DNA from: Macrostomum hystrix
Lineage: Eukaryota; Platyhelminthes; Macrostomidae
Assembly (NCBI GenBank): GCA_950097015.1
Contig: CATNEN010000001.1
Location: 19,038,501-19,102,500 of the forward strand
Length of the DNA stretch: 64,000 bases
Reading direction: 5' to 3'
Below are positions 1 to 9,974 of the stretch, in pieces (positions within the stretch are counted from its first letter, which is position 1; every line of letters starts with the position of its first letter). Both the position numbers and the translations under genes were made by a program. The notes under the pieces are model-generated. The model saw only the letters and a program-made list of their open reading frames with translations. It was not told where the DNA came from and did not search any database.

Positions 1-430
1 CACACCTATCTACTGTCCCACACTTATCTACTGTCCCACACCTATCTACTGTCCTACACCTATCTACTGTCTCACACCCATCTACTGTCCCACACCTATC
101 TACTGTCCCACACCCATCTACTGTCTCACACCCATCTACTGTCTCACACAATCTACTGTCCCACACCAATCTACTGTCCCACACCTATCTACTGTCCCAC
201 ACCTATCTACTGCCCCACACAATATTCTGTCCCACACCCATCTACTGTCCCACACCCATCTACTGTCCCACAAACATCACTGTCCCACACCCATCCACTG
301 GCCCACACAATCTACTCTCCCACACCAATCTACTCTCCCACACAATCTACTGTCCCACACCAATCTACTCTCCCACACCTATCTACTGCCCCAGACAATA
401 TTCTGTCCCACAGCCATCTACTGTCCGTCA
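1..430. repeat. Minisatellite, about 18-bp unit
   Basis: The stretch is a tandem array of a unit close to CCCACACCTATCTACTGT with many point variants (CCCATCTACTGT, CAATCTACTCT) and some shortened units. It begins before the window edge, so its full length is unknown. It abuts a decayed retroelement pol fragment on the right. No coding potential is seen; open frames here only reflect the repetitive composition. Confidence 0.95.
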
Positions 431-1810
431 CCCACCCATGATGAGGCATTTGAGTCCCTAAAAACCCGGATGATGTCAACTGAAGTCCTGGCCTACCCAG
501 TTTGTAGATGACGAGAGTGTGCGGATGGCGTCCATTAGACACTGACGCTAGTGATGGACGCATTGGGGCCTCTCTTGGTCAAATCCAGTCAGATGGTTTC
601 GAAAGGCCAATAACATACTTCAGTAGAGCAATGAAAGAATCTGAAAAGCGATACCCCATCACTCGAAAGAACTCCTTGCCCTAGTAGATGCTATGAAGCA
701 TTTCCGATTTTATCAAGATTTTTTTCACAAAGCCATTCTATTGTTATTAAGGCAAACTGAAGCTCATTTGACGCCGCCCCCCTGACGTTTGGGGCTTGCG
801 TATTTTGTTGTTGTTGTTGTTGAAGCTCAATGAATTCTATGGCGATGGATTGAATGAGTTTCAGTTCGATATCGAACACAGAAACGGCGCGAAACATGCC
901 TGTCGCGGAAAAGTGCTTATGTCCAGTAATTTTACCCTTAGTCTCTATCTATTTCTCATCGCGGCTTTAATGTGCTCATCACTCCGTTCAATTAATGTAC
1001 ACGTAGTAACTTATCGATCGCCCAACTAAATCTTGTTATTGTCAGCCATGCTCACTCAGCTGTACCCCTGTCACGACCCACCCCTCCCTTATCGGCTTAT
1101 GCCCCCCATGTTAGCGCAATAAATAAACTGTTGAAGGCCTAGAGCTTCTACTGGAGCTTGTTTACCGTCACCTAAACCATCGCTCTTACGATCTAAAAGT
1201 TTATTCACAATGCCAACGCTGACAGTCTGCCCAGAAGACCCGCTGAAGTAGCCGAGATTGACCAGACAAGCAACCCCATTCCCCCACACACTAACGAGAC
1301 AGAAACGCAAACAGAGCCACTTCCCGTAGTGAAAGTGAGTCAAATTGAGCAAGATTGTGATCCTTCCCGAATCATCCCATGGGCGATTCGACGGGCAAAC
1401 CAGCAAAGCTCCCTGAGGTTATGCAATTCAGAAAAGAGATTTCCGAACCCAGCAAATTGGAGTCACCCAAACCCTCTCACAATGTATCCGCACTGAGCTC
1501 CAGCATTACGCCATCGAGCCGAGATACGGAGGATATGGAATCACCAATTGTGCACAGAGTTGACAAATTATTAACTGACTACCTCCCCACCCCACTGAAG
1601 CGAGAGCAGATGATTAGTGCTCAGCATGAAGACCCATCCATTTCCACCCTGCTACAATGGAAAGAAAGCAAACTCACGCAAGCCCCACCAACCCAGAAAT
1701 CAGACCCCCAGAGTTGAAACAGCTAAGCAAGGCGTACCCAGAAATGGAATTGGAACAAGGAAGGTTAATCATTCGCGAAGGCATTAAAAATTGTACTCCC
1801 CGTGTTGTAG
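430..1810 (+). pseudogene. Decayed Ty3/gypsy-type pol: RNase H to pre-integrase region
   Basis: Short in-frame pieces of a gypsy-like pol polyprotein appear in shifting frames. At 437-496 the peptide EAFESLKTRMMSTEVLAYP resembles the end of the reverse transcriptase. At 543-710 DASDGRIGASL, ITYFSRAMKESEKRYPITRK and LLALVDAMKHFRFY are the RNase H core. LNEFQFDIEHRNGAKHA near 830-890 and NADSLPRRP near 1220 match the RNase H end. From about 1600, AQHEDPSISTLLQW and ELKQLSKAYPEMELEQG resemble the linker before integrase. Frameshifts, stops and a small insertion carrying a GTT run near 800 show it is dead. The integrase core is absent; reading stops where a candidate LTR begins. The family call rests on motif resemblance only. 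Confidence 0.75.
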
Positions 1811-2580
1811 TGTCGGCATGTTTATTTTATAATGCGTATATGTCTACTTGAAGTAACATATTCGCGCACTCAACATTAATGAATATTATAATGTATGTTA
1901 AGAACAAGAACAATATATTAAGAACAAGTGGCGCGGCCGGCACCCAGGCTTTGATGAGGGTTGGGGCGGGCGGTTGACTATATAACTGACTATTGCGTTG
2001 TCATTTTGTTTCTATCGTCGTGTGTCTTTTCGCGTGTATTTTCGTGCGTCTTTCGTTGCAATCGTTGTAACGCATCCTAGTATTAGATACCGGGACAGGT
2101 AAACCCGGTCCAACTACGAGTAGCTAGTCGAAGAATACCCCACACTCAATCCCATGTCAGTAAGTAGCTTGCGCTGAGCTCGGCACGTCTGGCCAACTGC
2201 TGACGGAGTGTTAGACAGGGATTGGCAAGCACGGAAGTACTTTCCATATCGCCGACAATCATCGGTGGGACGCCGTCAATTTGACATTAGGTGTGGCACG
2301 ATAGAACTATCGTTGTGCCATAGTGCGGAAGTGCTTGCTGGTCGCCTCGGTTTCAGACTAGGGACTTTGGGTTAGGTTTTGTGTTATTCGTCTTGTTTTG
2401 TCATAGGGACTATCTGTTTGTCTAGGAGTTATTTGTGCCAATTGTCACGTTATTTCGTGAGTTCTTGTTGGTGTCCAGAGCATTTTCGAATAGAGTTCGC
2501 GTGTTCTTGTGTTGAGGCCACCGAGATTTTGTTAGTAATTTACCAGTGCGAATTGTGACTTTAATATTTAATCAAGTACA
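1811..2580 (+). mobile_element. Candidate LTR (TGT...ACA) with TATA box
   Basis: The segment starts TGTCGGCATG exactly where the pol remnant loses coherence and can be ended at AAGTACA, giving TGT/ACA termini typical of LTRs. A TATA-like ACTATATAAC lies near 1977. A few bases after the end comes TGGCAGGGAACGG, which begins with the TGG expected of a primer-binding site but which I cannot match to a tRNA. The flanks GTAG and GTAC agree at only three of four bases, so no clean target duplication is shown, and no second LTR was seen. It may be a solo or 5' LTR, or unrelated sequence. Confidence 0.35.
2225..2338. other. Nested hairpin region
   Basis: An outer 8-bp stem GCAAGCAC (2225-2232) pairs with GTGCTTGC (2331-2338). 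Inside it lie CCGA-caatca-TCGG (2252-2265) and a long stem TGGCACGATAG / CTATCGTTGTGCCA (2294-2320) with a two-base loop. The arrangement resembles a multi-branched RNA leader. It sits inside the candidate LTR. Function is unknown. Confidence 0.5.
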
Positions 2581-2920
2581 GTACCTGGCAGGGAACGGAA
2601 AGAGCGCTCACTCATAGCTTTCTCTTGTTAACTAATTAACACTTAAATATCAGCTGTTTAGCTTGGAATCCTGAATCGTCTTGTCTTCGTTATTTTCGAG
2701 TTACGGCAATAGAGTCTCTCGCAAAAAGTAGGACACCCGACCTCATTTAGGGATCTCAACGTAAAGAGAGACCTAAGTCAAAATATCACAGTGTCCCTGG
2801 ACAAGCTTGTGCTAAGCGATTTGAAAATTAAATTAAATTAAATTAAATAAAATAAAAAAGTACCTGCCTGCAAATACCTGCATGTAAAAAACACATACCT
2901 ATATAATATTTTTAATTAAA
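2581..2920. other. AT-rich non-coding stretch
   Basis: I see no coding frame here. It contains an (AAATT)n/(AAATA)n run near 2825-2855 and ATATAATATT just before the next ORF, which could serve as a promoter but is not supported further. Confidence 0.5.
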
Positions 2921-3400
2921 ATGTCAGTAGATCGATTTGGATGTGCCATCAACTTTAGTGGGGGAGCAACTATTAATGCAGAAGGAGTCACAATTACTCA
3001 AAAAGATAAAAGATATTATAAAAAGATGAAGTATATCGCGAAGTGAAGTTTATAAAAAAGATGAGGTGTATCCACGAAGCGAATTATATACTCGTGACGA
3101 GGTATACCCACAAAGTGAATTATATACTCGTGACGAGGTATACCCACAAAGTGAATTATATACTAGTGACGAGGTATACCCACAAAGCGAATTGTATACA
3201 CGTAGTGAAGTCTATCCGCGAAGCGAAGTTTATCCGAAGGAACTTGTAAATACGAGTAATAATATGGAAATTGATAGATTTCTAAAACCATTAGACCCAA
3301 ATCTTTAAGGGTTTTCTTCAGCAATTTGGGATAATGTTAATGGATCTCTAGACGCTTCATGTACATTTGTTGCTCCATCAAATAATGAAAAAAAATAATA
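2921..3400 (+). pseudogene. Virus-like stalk/fibre-type ORF with YxxxE repeats, broken
   Basis: An AT-rich ORF opens at ATG 2921 with MSVDRFGCAINFSGG and stops after about 40 codons. In another frame (3066-3308) a hexapeptide repeat Y-[TP]-[RQ]-[SD]-E-[VL] runs for about ten units, followed by EIDRFLKPLDPNL and a stop. A further short open frame follows to about 3399. The repeat visibly begins upstream of 3066 in mixed frames, so at least two single-base losses have broken one ancestral ORF. Tandem YTKxEV-type repeats are known from phage and large DNA virus fibre or tail proteins, and similar structural proteins occur in virus-like DNA elements of animals. The base composition differs sharply from the GC-rich DNA on its right. 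Attribution to a virus or Polinton-like element is inference; no capsid, polymerase or integrase gene is nearby. Confidence 0.4.
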
Positions 3401-3569
3401 CATTTCTTAGAAAAATATAAAGACTTATAATTTATGGTGAAAATATTACATTATTTGAGTGTGGTTGGAAAACAGTTCGGTGATGAAATTCCTGCTCACA
3501 CGTCGCCTCTTGCGAGCCTGCGGCCTTTATTTCCTTGGGGAAAACTTGATCCAATTCAAATAACCCGGT

Positions 3570-3715
3570 GGGACAGCTTTTTGGGGCGCAGGGTGGGGCG
3601 CCGTGCGCCCCGCTATACGCCTTCCCTTCCCGCCGCCTGGGCGCTGGGTGACTTTGCTATACGCCCCCGCTATACGCCCACCCGCCAATGGGGCGCAGGG
3701 TTTTATTAACATCAC
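3570..3715. repeat. GC-rich foldback repeat with CTATACGCC motif
   Basis: The sequence carries CTATACGCC three times, with a hairpin GGGGCGC-CGT-GCGCCCC (about 3595-3611). The same vocabulary (CTATACGCCCC, GGGGCGCATAG) recurs at 49470-49600, so this is a dispersed foldback family. Open frames on both strands are by-products of the GC-rich composition. Confidence 0.55.
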
Positions 3716-4153
3716 TTTTTCGCGGTTTTTTATCTTTTCGTGTAGTACACGTGACTTGTGGTTGCAGAAAAATATTATTTCACCTTTAACATGTCTAGTT
3801 GCTCTGAAATTTGGCAATATTGTTTGCATTATTTTCGAAATTTTCTTTCACGTATGCAAAAATAATTGGAGGAAGATTAATTCGCCATGTGCTACTATTA
3901 GTAGAAACGATAGGATACTGTTTCAGTCATATCCTATAGCTCATTCCTTCCGAAAGACCTGTACATGTAGACTGCAATTATATGACTCTGCATGACAACT
4001 TAGTGTAATAGCTAGCTAGTATATAAAACATGGTTGTTTCTAAATTTCTGTTTCCTCTACATTTATCATAGAGCATAGGGACTCAAAATTCGTCGAGATC
4101 AATCTGGATTAAAGGAGGTCCCAAAATCGATTCCGTGCCTTCCCTAGATTCCC
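3716..4153. other. No gene recognised
   Basis: AT-rich sequence with no convincing coding frame, repeat or RNA gene. It ends just before a TAGGGTGAG minisatellite. Confidence 0.5.
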
Positions 4154-4445
4154 TAGATTAGTAGGGTGAGAGGTAGATCAGTAGGGTGAGAGGGAGAGCA
4201 GGTAGGGTGAGTGGGGGATCAGGTAGGGTGAGAGGGAGAGCAGTAGGGTGAGAGGAAGTGTGGTAGTGAGATGCAGTAGAGTGAGAGGAAGTGTGGTAGT
4301 GAGATGCAGTAGAGTGAGAGGAAGTGGGGTAGTGGGATGCAGTAGAGTGAGATGAAGTGGGGTAGTGAGATGCAGTAGAGTGAGAGGAAGTGGAGTAGTG
4401 AGATGCAGTAGAGTGAGAGAAAGTGTGGTAGTGAGATGCAGTAGG
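4154..4445. repeat. Minisatellite, GTAGGGTGAGAGG family
   Basis: Tandem variants of AGTAGGGTGAGAGGGAGAGC pass into AGTAGAGTGAGAGGAAGTG-GTAGTGAGATGC units. The reverse complement of the same array lies at 48840-49062, next to the same unique flank. Confidence 0.9.
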
Positions 4446-4498
4446 TAATCCGAGTTGAATTGTATTTACAAATGTTCCCAGGTGTACAGGGAAGTCAG
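4446..4498. repeat. Dispersed flank, inverted copy at 48771-48825
   Basis: The 53 bp ending AGGGAAGTCAG are nearly identical to the reverse complement of 48771-48825. Both copies adjoin the same minisatellite, so they are parts of one larger dispersed repeat. Here it is cut at the 5' end of a non-LTR retrotransposon. Confidence 0.75.
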
Positions 4499-4533
4499 TT
4501 CTTTAGCAGCAGGTCTACCGGCTCTGCACTGAG

Positions 4534-6444
4534 ATGCTCGCCGCCGCGGAAGCATGTATCCCCAAGAAGGTGTCCGCCAAAAATAAGCCCTATTGGGACG
4601 AAGAACTGGCCGCTGTCCGGGACGAAAGAAACCGGCTTAGGCAGAGTGGTAACGACCCAGAGACCCTGCAGGCCAAAAGTGCCGAACTTGCAAAACTCTG
4701 CGCGGAAAAGAAGGCGAAATTCTGGAAAGATTATGTCGACGAACTTCAAGAGAGCTCGGATCCCAAGAAGGTCTGGAACACCATCAAAACCCTAAGTGCG
4801 GGCAATAAAAACGAGGCACCCAACGAGATCCTCGTGATCGAAGGGAAGGAATTCCACTCGGACATGGACAAAGCCAACGCGTTCTGCCGGCACTATGCCA
4901 ACATTAGCAAGCTGAAGCATGACAAGAACGACCGCAGAACCAAAGTCCTCACCGCGAAGCGCCTAGCCGAGTACCCGAAGGGGGACCAAGATGAAGAACA
5001 AGACTTCAATTTGGGCGAGCTGAAAAGTGCCATCTCCAACATGGACGCCACCAAAAAGTGCGGGCCCGACGGCGTGGAGGTCGCCTTTTTCAAGCATCTC
5101 CCCCAGAATTGGCTCACCGCCTGGTTGCAGGTGTTCAACCGCTGCTGGCGAATTGGACACTGCCCGGGGGTCTGGAAGAAGGCCATCATTATCCCGCTGC
5201 TGAAAGATGGCAAGGATCCGCAAGAGTGTGGCAGCTACCGCCCTGTCAGCCTTACCTCGGTTTGTGTCAAGATCATGGAGCGCATGGTTCTAAACAGACT
5301 GTACTACTGGTTGGAGAAGAATAACATCATTCAACCGTGGCAAGCCGGCTTCCAACGGGGCCGCAGTTGTGAAGAACAAGTCGCACGCCTTGTCCAAGAG
5401 ATCCAGGACGGATGGGAAAAACATCCTCACTGGAAGACCATCGCCATTACCCTGGACTGCTCCAAAGCCTTCGACCGTGTGTGGAGGGCCCGGCTCATCG
5501 CGCGCCTGATGGACGAGCGTGTGCCAGGCCGTATGGTAAACTGGTTCGCCAGTTTTCTGGAAGGGCGGCAAATTGCAGTTCGCCTCGGAACTACTATTGG
5601 GAAGTGGCGACCCCTCTGCGAAGGTGTTCCGCAGGGAGCCGTCAGCTCCCCAGTCCTGTTTCTCCTGTACATTAACGATTGGAAAGACAAGATGGTCCCT
5701 AGTGTCTCCTATGGAGGCTTCGCTGACGACCTGAGCGTCTGGACCACTGGCCGCAATCTGAAGGAACTGCAAGAGCGCCTGAAGAAGGCTCTGGAGCTGA
5801 TCGAAAAATGGGCTGACAACCTGCGCATTGAGCTGAACCCCATGAAAACGGAAGTTTGCGTGTTCTCCCGTGACAAAGCGGATAGAGATTGTCGATTGGA
5901 CTTACATATCTGTGACCAAGCCATCAAACGCAGCGCGGCGATCCGCTACCTGGGTGTCTGGATTGACCAGGGGCTTCTGTTCGCTCGGCAAACCCAGGAG
6001 GCCTGCGACAAGATTGGCAAACGAACTGCCATCCTTCACGCCCTCGCCCATCGTGAATGGGGCTGGGACAGGAAGCTCCTCGCGTCCATCTATAAGGCCA
6101 TCGTGGAATCAGTGGTCTGGCATGCGGCGGCGGTCTGGATGCCCTGGCTACCCACCTGTCGGCTCGAGGACCTCGACTGTGCCCAGAGAGCGGCGCTGAG
6201 AGTAGTCACCGGCCTCCCGAAGAGAGCATCAAACGAAGCGGTCATACTCGAAGCTAATGTGACCCCCATTAGTATTGAAGCCAAAAGAAGAGCCCTGATC
6301 GCGGTGGAGAAAGCCATGCGCAGACCGACCTCGGACCCCTGGCGGCAGCTCTGCGAGCGCAAGACCAACGTCCGCCTTACCGCCAACAAAGGCCTCAGAG
6401 AGCAAGCTCGAGCCGTTGCGGAGCAGCTCCTCGACGGCCCGTGA
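4534..6444 (+). CDS. Non-LTR reverse transcriptase (5'-truncated pol)
   Basis: A 636-residue open frame encodes the reverse transcriptase that copies element RNA onto nicked chromosomal DNA. The linker KPYWDEELAAVRDERNRLR is at residues about 19-37. Palm and finger motifs follow in order: KKCGPDGV (about 173), IPLLKDGKDPQECGSYRPVS (about 218), ITLDCSKAFDRVW (about 306), EGVPQGAVSSPVLFLLYIND (about 364) and the catalytic GFADDLSVW (about 397), then the thumb. The FADD box keeps both aspartates. The first ATG is used only because the true N-terminus is lost by truncation. The frame closes LLDGP at 6444, while RNase H continues immediately in the +1 frame, so RT and RNase H were probably one polyprotein now split by a single-base indel near 6436-6444. 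Confidence 0.9.
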   Translation: MLAAAEACIPKKVSAKNKPYWDEELAAVRDERNRLRQSGNDPETLQAKSAELAKLCAEKKAKFWKDYVDELQESSDPKKVWNTIKTLSAGNKNEAPNEILVIEGKEFHSDMDKANAFCRHYANISKLKHDKNDRRTKVLTAKRLAEYPKGDQDEEQDFNLGELKSAISNMDATKKCGPDGVEVAFFKHLPQNWLTAWLQVFNRCWRIGHCPGVWKKAIIIPLLKDGKDPQECGSYRPVSLTSVCVKIMERMVLNRLYYWLEKNNIIQPWQAGFQRGRSCEEQVARLVQEIQDGWEKHPHWKTIAITLDCSKAFDRVWRARLIARLMDERVPGRMVNWFASFLEGRQIAVRLGTTIGKWRPLCEGVPQGAVSSPVLFLLYINDWKDKMVPSVSYGGFADDLSVWTTGRNLKELQERLKKALELIEKWADNLRIELNPMKTEVCVFSRDKADRDCRLDLHICDQAIKRSAAIRYLGVWIDQGLLFARQTQEACDKIGKRTAILHALAHREWGWDRKLLASIYKAIVESVVWHAAAVWMPWLPTCRLEDLDCAQRAALRVVTGLPKRASNEAVILEANVTPISIEAKRRALIAVEKAMRRPTSDPWRQLCERKTNVRLTANKGLREQARAVAEQLLDGP

Positions 6445-7393
6445 ACCGCTGGAATGGGCTCGTGCCCCACCGTGGCTGAATCTGACGCAAGCGAACCTAG
6501 CGCTTTTCGCCACCCTGTGTGAACCAGGCAGCCGGGAGGACGCTGTGGAGATCAAGAAAAAGGCGGCGCTCGACACGATCCGGACACGCTGCGGGACAGG
6601 AGCCCATTACTATACGGATGGCTCAGCGGCGGAGGGCACGACTAATGGCGGCGCGGCCTGGGTTTGTTTCACCTCGCCCGACTCAGAGGCGGTTGCTCGC
6701 TCTGGCCGCCAGCCAGTGGGCCGATGGTGCAGCTCCTTCGAAGCCGAACTGGTTGCCCTGGCGGCGGCGCTAGAGGACATCCGCGCGACTCAGCCCGACC
6801 AAGCCTCGATCTTCACTGACAGTCAGGCAGCCATTCGTGCCCTCTCCGCTGACCGCACCACCATGGACCCAAAGCTGGAGAACGTGAAGCGACTTGTCCG
6901 GGAAGTCCTTCAGCGCTCGCAGCTAACTATCCAATGGATCCCTGGCCACTCGGAAATTCATGGAAATAAAGTCGCCGATTTTGAAGCCAAGCAGGCCTCC
7001 CTCATGGACCAGAGCGCGGTGCCTATCTCGCAAGGGGCCGCGAAAAATCGCATTAGACGCGCGCTCAGGTATGAACCTGTCCTGACGGATCACCTGCTGG
7101 AAGTCTACAGACACCCGCTGATCCAGCACCAAGGTTGCAGGAGAGAACAGGTCTTGATCGCCCAGATCAGGTCCGGACACTGCCCGAGCTCGAGCTACTA
7201 CCAGCACCGCATTGGAGCAGTCGCGACCAGGATCTGCAGGCTCCGTGACGACCAGGTCGACCAGTTCCACGTGCTGAACTGCCCCGCTCTCGACATCACC
7301 CGGATTAACATTGGTTGCACCCTTATGGGGGACCTGGCCGATGGTCGTTTGGTGGCGCGACTTCTGGAGGCCCTGAATTGGCGCCCCCTGTAA
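6416..7393 (+). CDS. RNase H domain and C-terminal region of the retrotransposon
   Basis: This frame overlaps the RT ORF and carries RNase H, which removes the RNA strand of the hybrid. Visible motifs are YYTDGSAAEG (first aspartate), SSFEAELVALAAALE (glutamate), IFTDSQAAIRAL (second aspartate) and WIPGHSEIHGNKVADFEAK (histidine and last acidic residue), so the active site looks complete. The C-terminal part (TRICRLRDD...DQFHVLNCP) resembles the CCHC-like tail of LINE polyproteins, but the second cysteine is replaced, so metal binding may be lost. Meaningful sequence begins near 6440 after the frameshift; residues before that are overlap. It ends with TAA at 7391, and the same frame reopens directly into a glutamine-rich ORF. 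Confidence 0.85.
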   Translation: MRSSSSTAREPLEWARAPPWLNLTQANLALFATLCEPGSREDAVEIKKKAALDTIRTRCGTGAHYYTDGSAAEGTTNGGAAWVCFTSPDSEAVARSGRQPVGRWCSSFEAELVALAAALEDIRATQPDQASIFTDSQAAIRALSADRTTMDPKLENVKRLVREVLQRSQLTIQWIPGHSEIHGNKVADFEAKQASLMDQSAVPISQGAAKNRIRRALRYEPVLTDHLLEVYRHPLIQHQGCRREQVLIAQIRSGHCPSSSYYQHRIGAVATRICRLRDDQVDQFHVLNCPALDITRINIGCTLMGDLADGRLVARLLEALNWRPL

Positions 7394-7600
7394 GTCGCAC
7401 ACCGCATTCAACAACAACAACAGCGGCAACAACAGCAGCAGCCGCAGCCCAGCAGCCCCTGGCAGCTGCTGCCCACCACTGTGGGCCCGACCAGTGGTGC
7501 AGTCCAGTGGTGGAAGATGAAGGGAGGGGCCGGGGCGGCCACTAATTTCTCGCCGCCGAGGCCTCGGTGCCCTCCCTCCCGAGGACCGGGCAAGAAATAA
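7394..7600 (+). CDS. Small polyQ/tryptophan ORF following the retrotransposon pol
   Basis: Directly after the pol stop, in the same frame, an open frame without its own ATG encodes a Q-rich stretch and then PSSPWQLL, VQWWKMKGGAGAATNF and PPRPRCPP, ending GKK-TAA within the AATAAA. The 5'-truncated element tail at 39842-40084 has the same peptide (PSSPWQLL, VQWWKEKGGAGAATNF, PPRPRCPP, ending KK), with length differences in whole codons. Frame conservation between diverged copies suggests it is, or was, translated. Possible routes are readthrough of the pol stop or reinitiation. It could instead be conserved 3' UTR. No known domain is recognised. Confidence 0.4.
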   Translation, partial: VAHRIQQQQQRQQQQQPQPSSPWQLLPTTVGPTSGAVQWWKMKGGAGAATNFSPPRPRCPPSRGPGKK

Positions 7601-7880
7601 AAAGGTTTGTCTAAGCTACCTTTATGTGATACCTTTATTCCTCAATTCTTAATCATTAATCGTTCATTCTTTAAATAAGCGCTAGTAGTAAAATTATACC
7701 CGTTTGCATGTGTAAGTTTTCATTGACTGTGGTAAAACAAGATTTACTTTTTGCCATTATAGCACCATTTATCAAAATGCGATTGTCACACCACAATGCT
7801 AATGCAATATTACAACCTAGCAAAATTTACTCACATTCAATATGATTTTAGCCATAATGTCATACGTCGTGTCTTGTCGT
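7601..7880. repeat. 3' segment shared with 40085-40360
   Basis: From GGTTTGTCTAAGCTACC onward about 275 bp are highly similar to the DNA following the second retroelement tail at 40085-40360. Both start right after AATAAA. The simplest reading is that it is the true 3' UTR of the element family; the alternative is that both copies inserted into, or moved with, the same repeat. Confidence 0.75.
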
Positions 7881-9570
7881 GTTCATGTTTAAATTGAAAA
7901 TTGCATGAGCCATCCTCCAAGCTTTATAGCAAGTTTATCTGCTAATTTAAAGAAGCAGATAGCAACTGCGTACGAAGATAACCCCTCACTCCACCTTCAT
8001 GCTGTCCAATAACGAGCTGCTAACACACCTCGAAACCTCCCACTTCGTCATTTCAGACGCATGCATTTCATACCTGGAATGTATATTTGGAATATTTTGG
8101 AATACATCTTTGCTTGTTGTCTTCCTTTATTTCACTCATATTTATTTATTAGCTTGATGCACAGCCTAAATGTTTAGCTTCTTAGCTTTAGCTCAGCATG
8201 ATAACCAACATACGAGTATTTATCGAGCACTCCTTGCTTCGTGTTCCTGCACTTGCTTTGCTTGCCTGCTTTGCTACAATTCGTAGCTAAAGTACATTTT
8301 TTTCATTTCTACTAACATTTCTACTAAGCTGCTACTAACATTTACACTCCGACCCTTAAGCTAGCTCACCTTAAAGATTCGCATGCTTCCCATCTGATTA
8401 CAGGCAATCGTTATAGACAAAGATAAATATGTAAATTGGGTCTGAAACATTCCATATTTTTTCCAGACGTTCTCCATGAACACCTGACGCCTGGTACATG
8501 GTCAGGTGTGTCAAGAAACGGAAGCTTCGGATGACATTGATATTAGTGTATATTCTAAGACTGCTCCCCAGAAGTTCGAGCGTCATGAAACTGTTGCCGT
8601 ACAGTTCAGCGGCATAATAACTGTAAAATAACTGGTCGTCGAGAGAAATAAATTCGAAGATAAGTTTTTATTACTTAATAGACACAACAGGCATTTTGTA
8701 CGAGAGAAAAGCCTAAAGTGCCTTTATCAGGAAACATGTATGCTCTTTTATAATTGGCTCCTTGAGCTTTCCCATTTTTAGTTCTGTAATTCACTGTTGG
8801 TCTGCTCATTCTCACTCTTCTTCAATTGCTTTGCATTTAGTACCCTGCAGCTGCAACTAATTCAGTTCTACAAAAAATTTCCGGTTCGGATGCAATCTGC
8901 CTATACTATGGCTTACATCCCACATGTATACAGATACTTAGTGTTTATTATTTTCTCCCCCTATGCATTCTTTCACACTAATTTTACACAAAATTAATCG
9001 CTCTAAATTAAGCAGCCACAGTCGGAATTATACGTTATACTAAACTGCGCACTAACTAAACTAAACTACGTTATACTATACTAAACAATAAATCAATATT
9101 CATTTTCGTTGACTCTTGCTTATCGAAATTCGAAAGTAGCTTGCTTTGCTAGCTTTTTAAACCCTTTGTGCATGTACGATATACGCCTTATAAATTGAAT
9201 TCCGCAAATGCGGAATTTCCGGATGTGGTCAAAGTGCAAATACAAAGCTCAAAGTACCTATAAACTTTAAAATCTTTGCCGATGGACAAATAGATATGCT
9301 CCAGCTGTATTTTACGCTTCACTTAGCTTGCACTTGATTACACTTCGTGACATTATTCGCACAGTAGCAATAGCGTTTCCATTTTCAATCTGTAAACTAT
9401 GTAACTGGTAAGCAGTAGCTCTAATAATTGTGTTTGGAAAAAAGGGAAATATTTGTAATAATAATTCAAGTGCTAAAAATTAATGCAGTATATCAAGGAA
9501 TAGCTAGAATAGCTACATGAATAAAATTAATATACATAGACATCGCTACCTATAAAGCGATCAATGTGCA
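7881..9570. other. AT-rich DNA with a small transposase-like scrap
   Basis: No gene is evident. Around 8580-8615 the sequence CATGAAACTGTTGCCGTACA is shared with the minus-strand CACTA-like transposase near 28274 (peptide LYGNSFMT), so a fragment of a related element lies here. The remainder is AT-rich without clear repeats. Confidence 0.5.
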
Positions 9571-9574
9571 AAAT

Positions 9575-9890
9575 TCCCTCAAATGTGCCTTATCGAAAAT
9601 CAAGGTCCCTGTTCACAAATTTTGATTTGTGAACAAATCATTCGGCACATTCATGGGTGTTGCTGACCGGGTGGGGAGCACAGACTAATTAGATAAGGCT
9701 TTACTTCTGGGGGAGACCCATACAGTCTAGGTAGCCACGGTCAAAACTCTAAACATTCTTATCAGTTTTTTATTCTGCCGTTACCTCAGCTCTTTCGGCC
9801 TTGCAAGTTCTGTGACTATGTCAAAGAGCTCTATATGCCAACTGTTCCTAGAAGTCACTTTAATAACAAAGTAGTTTACGACAGAGGATA
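9575..9890. repeat. Dispersed repeat related to 27100-27310
   Basis: The block containing AGATAAGGCTTTACTTCTG, GGGAGACC, CTTATCAGTTTTTTATT, CAAGTTCTGTGACTATG and AGAGCTCTA aligns in order with 27120-27300. Its left part (CAAATGTGCCTTATC) recurs at 36766. It lies just downstream of the SET-domain gene. It is probably a non-autonomous DNA transposon family; ends were not resolved. Confidence 0.6.
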
Positions 9891-9974
9891 CATAGTTATG
9901 CATATACACGGATGCAAGTTACGCAAAAAAACAAAACGAGTCATAGAAACATGTCTGTCTATCTAGTCTCGCAG

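Larger units (their letters stand above)
4499..7880 (+). mobile_element. Non-LTR retrotransposon, 5'-truncated
   Basis: One element runs from the end of the dispersed flank to the shared 3' segment. In order it holds the last residues of the endonuclease-RT linker, reverse transcriptase, RNase H with a C-terminal cysteine/histidine region, and a small glutamine-rich ORF, then AATAAA. The endonuclease is missing, so it is 5'-truncated as usual for target-primed reverse transcription. Endonuclease-type RT plus RNase H suggests the Jockey/I side of the LINE tree; a precise clade cannot be named by eye. The 3' limit is uncertain, since 7601-7880 also follows the second tail copy at 40085-40360 and may be 3' UTR. 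Only one frameshift separates RT from RNase H. Confidence 0.85.

Noticed and set aside
1-430. CRISPR-like regularly spaced repeats
   Set aside because: Units are directly adjacent without unique spacers, and the DNA is clearly eukaryotic.
3434-3995. Overlapping open frames on both strands across 3434-3995
   Set aside because: They exist because the GC-rich foldback repeat lacks stop codons; no domain, start context or conservation was seen.
5058-5772. Additional open frames inside the reverse transcriptase
   Set aside because: They are shadows of the RT frame in GC-rich DNA; the motif-bearing frame is unambiguous.
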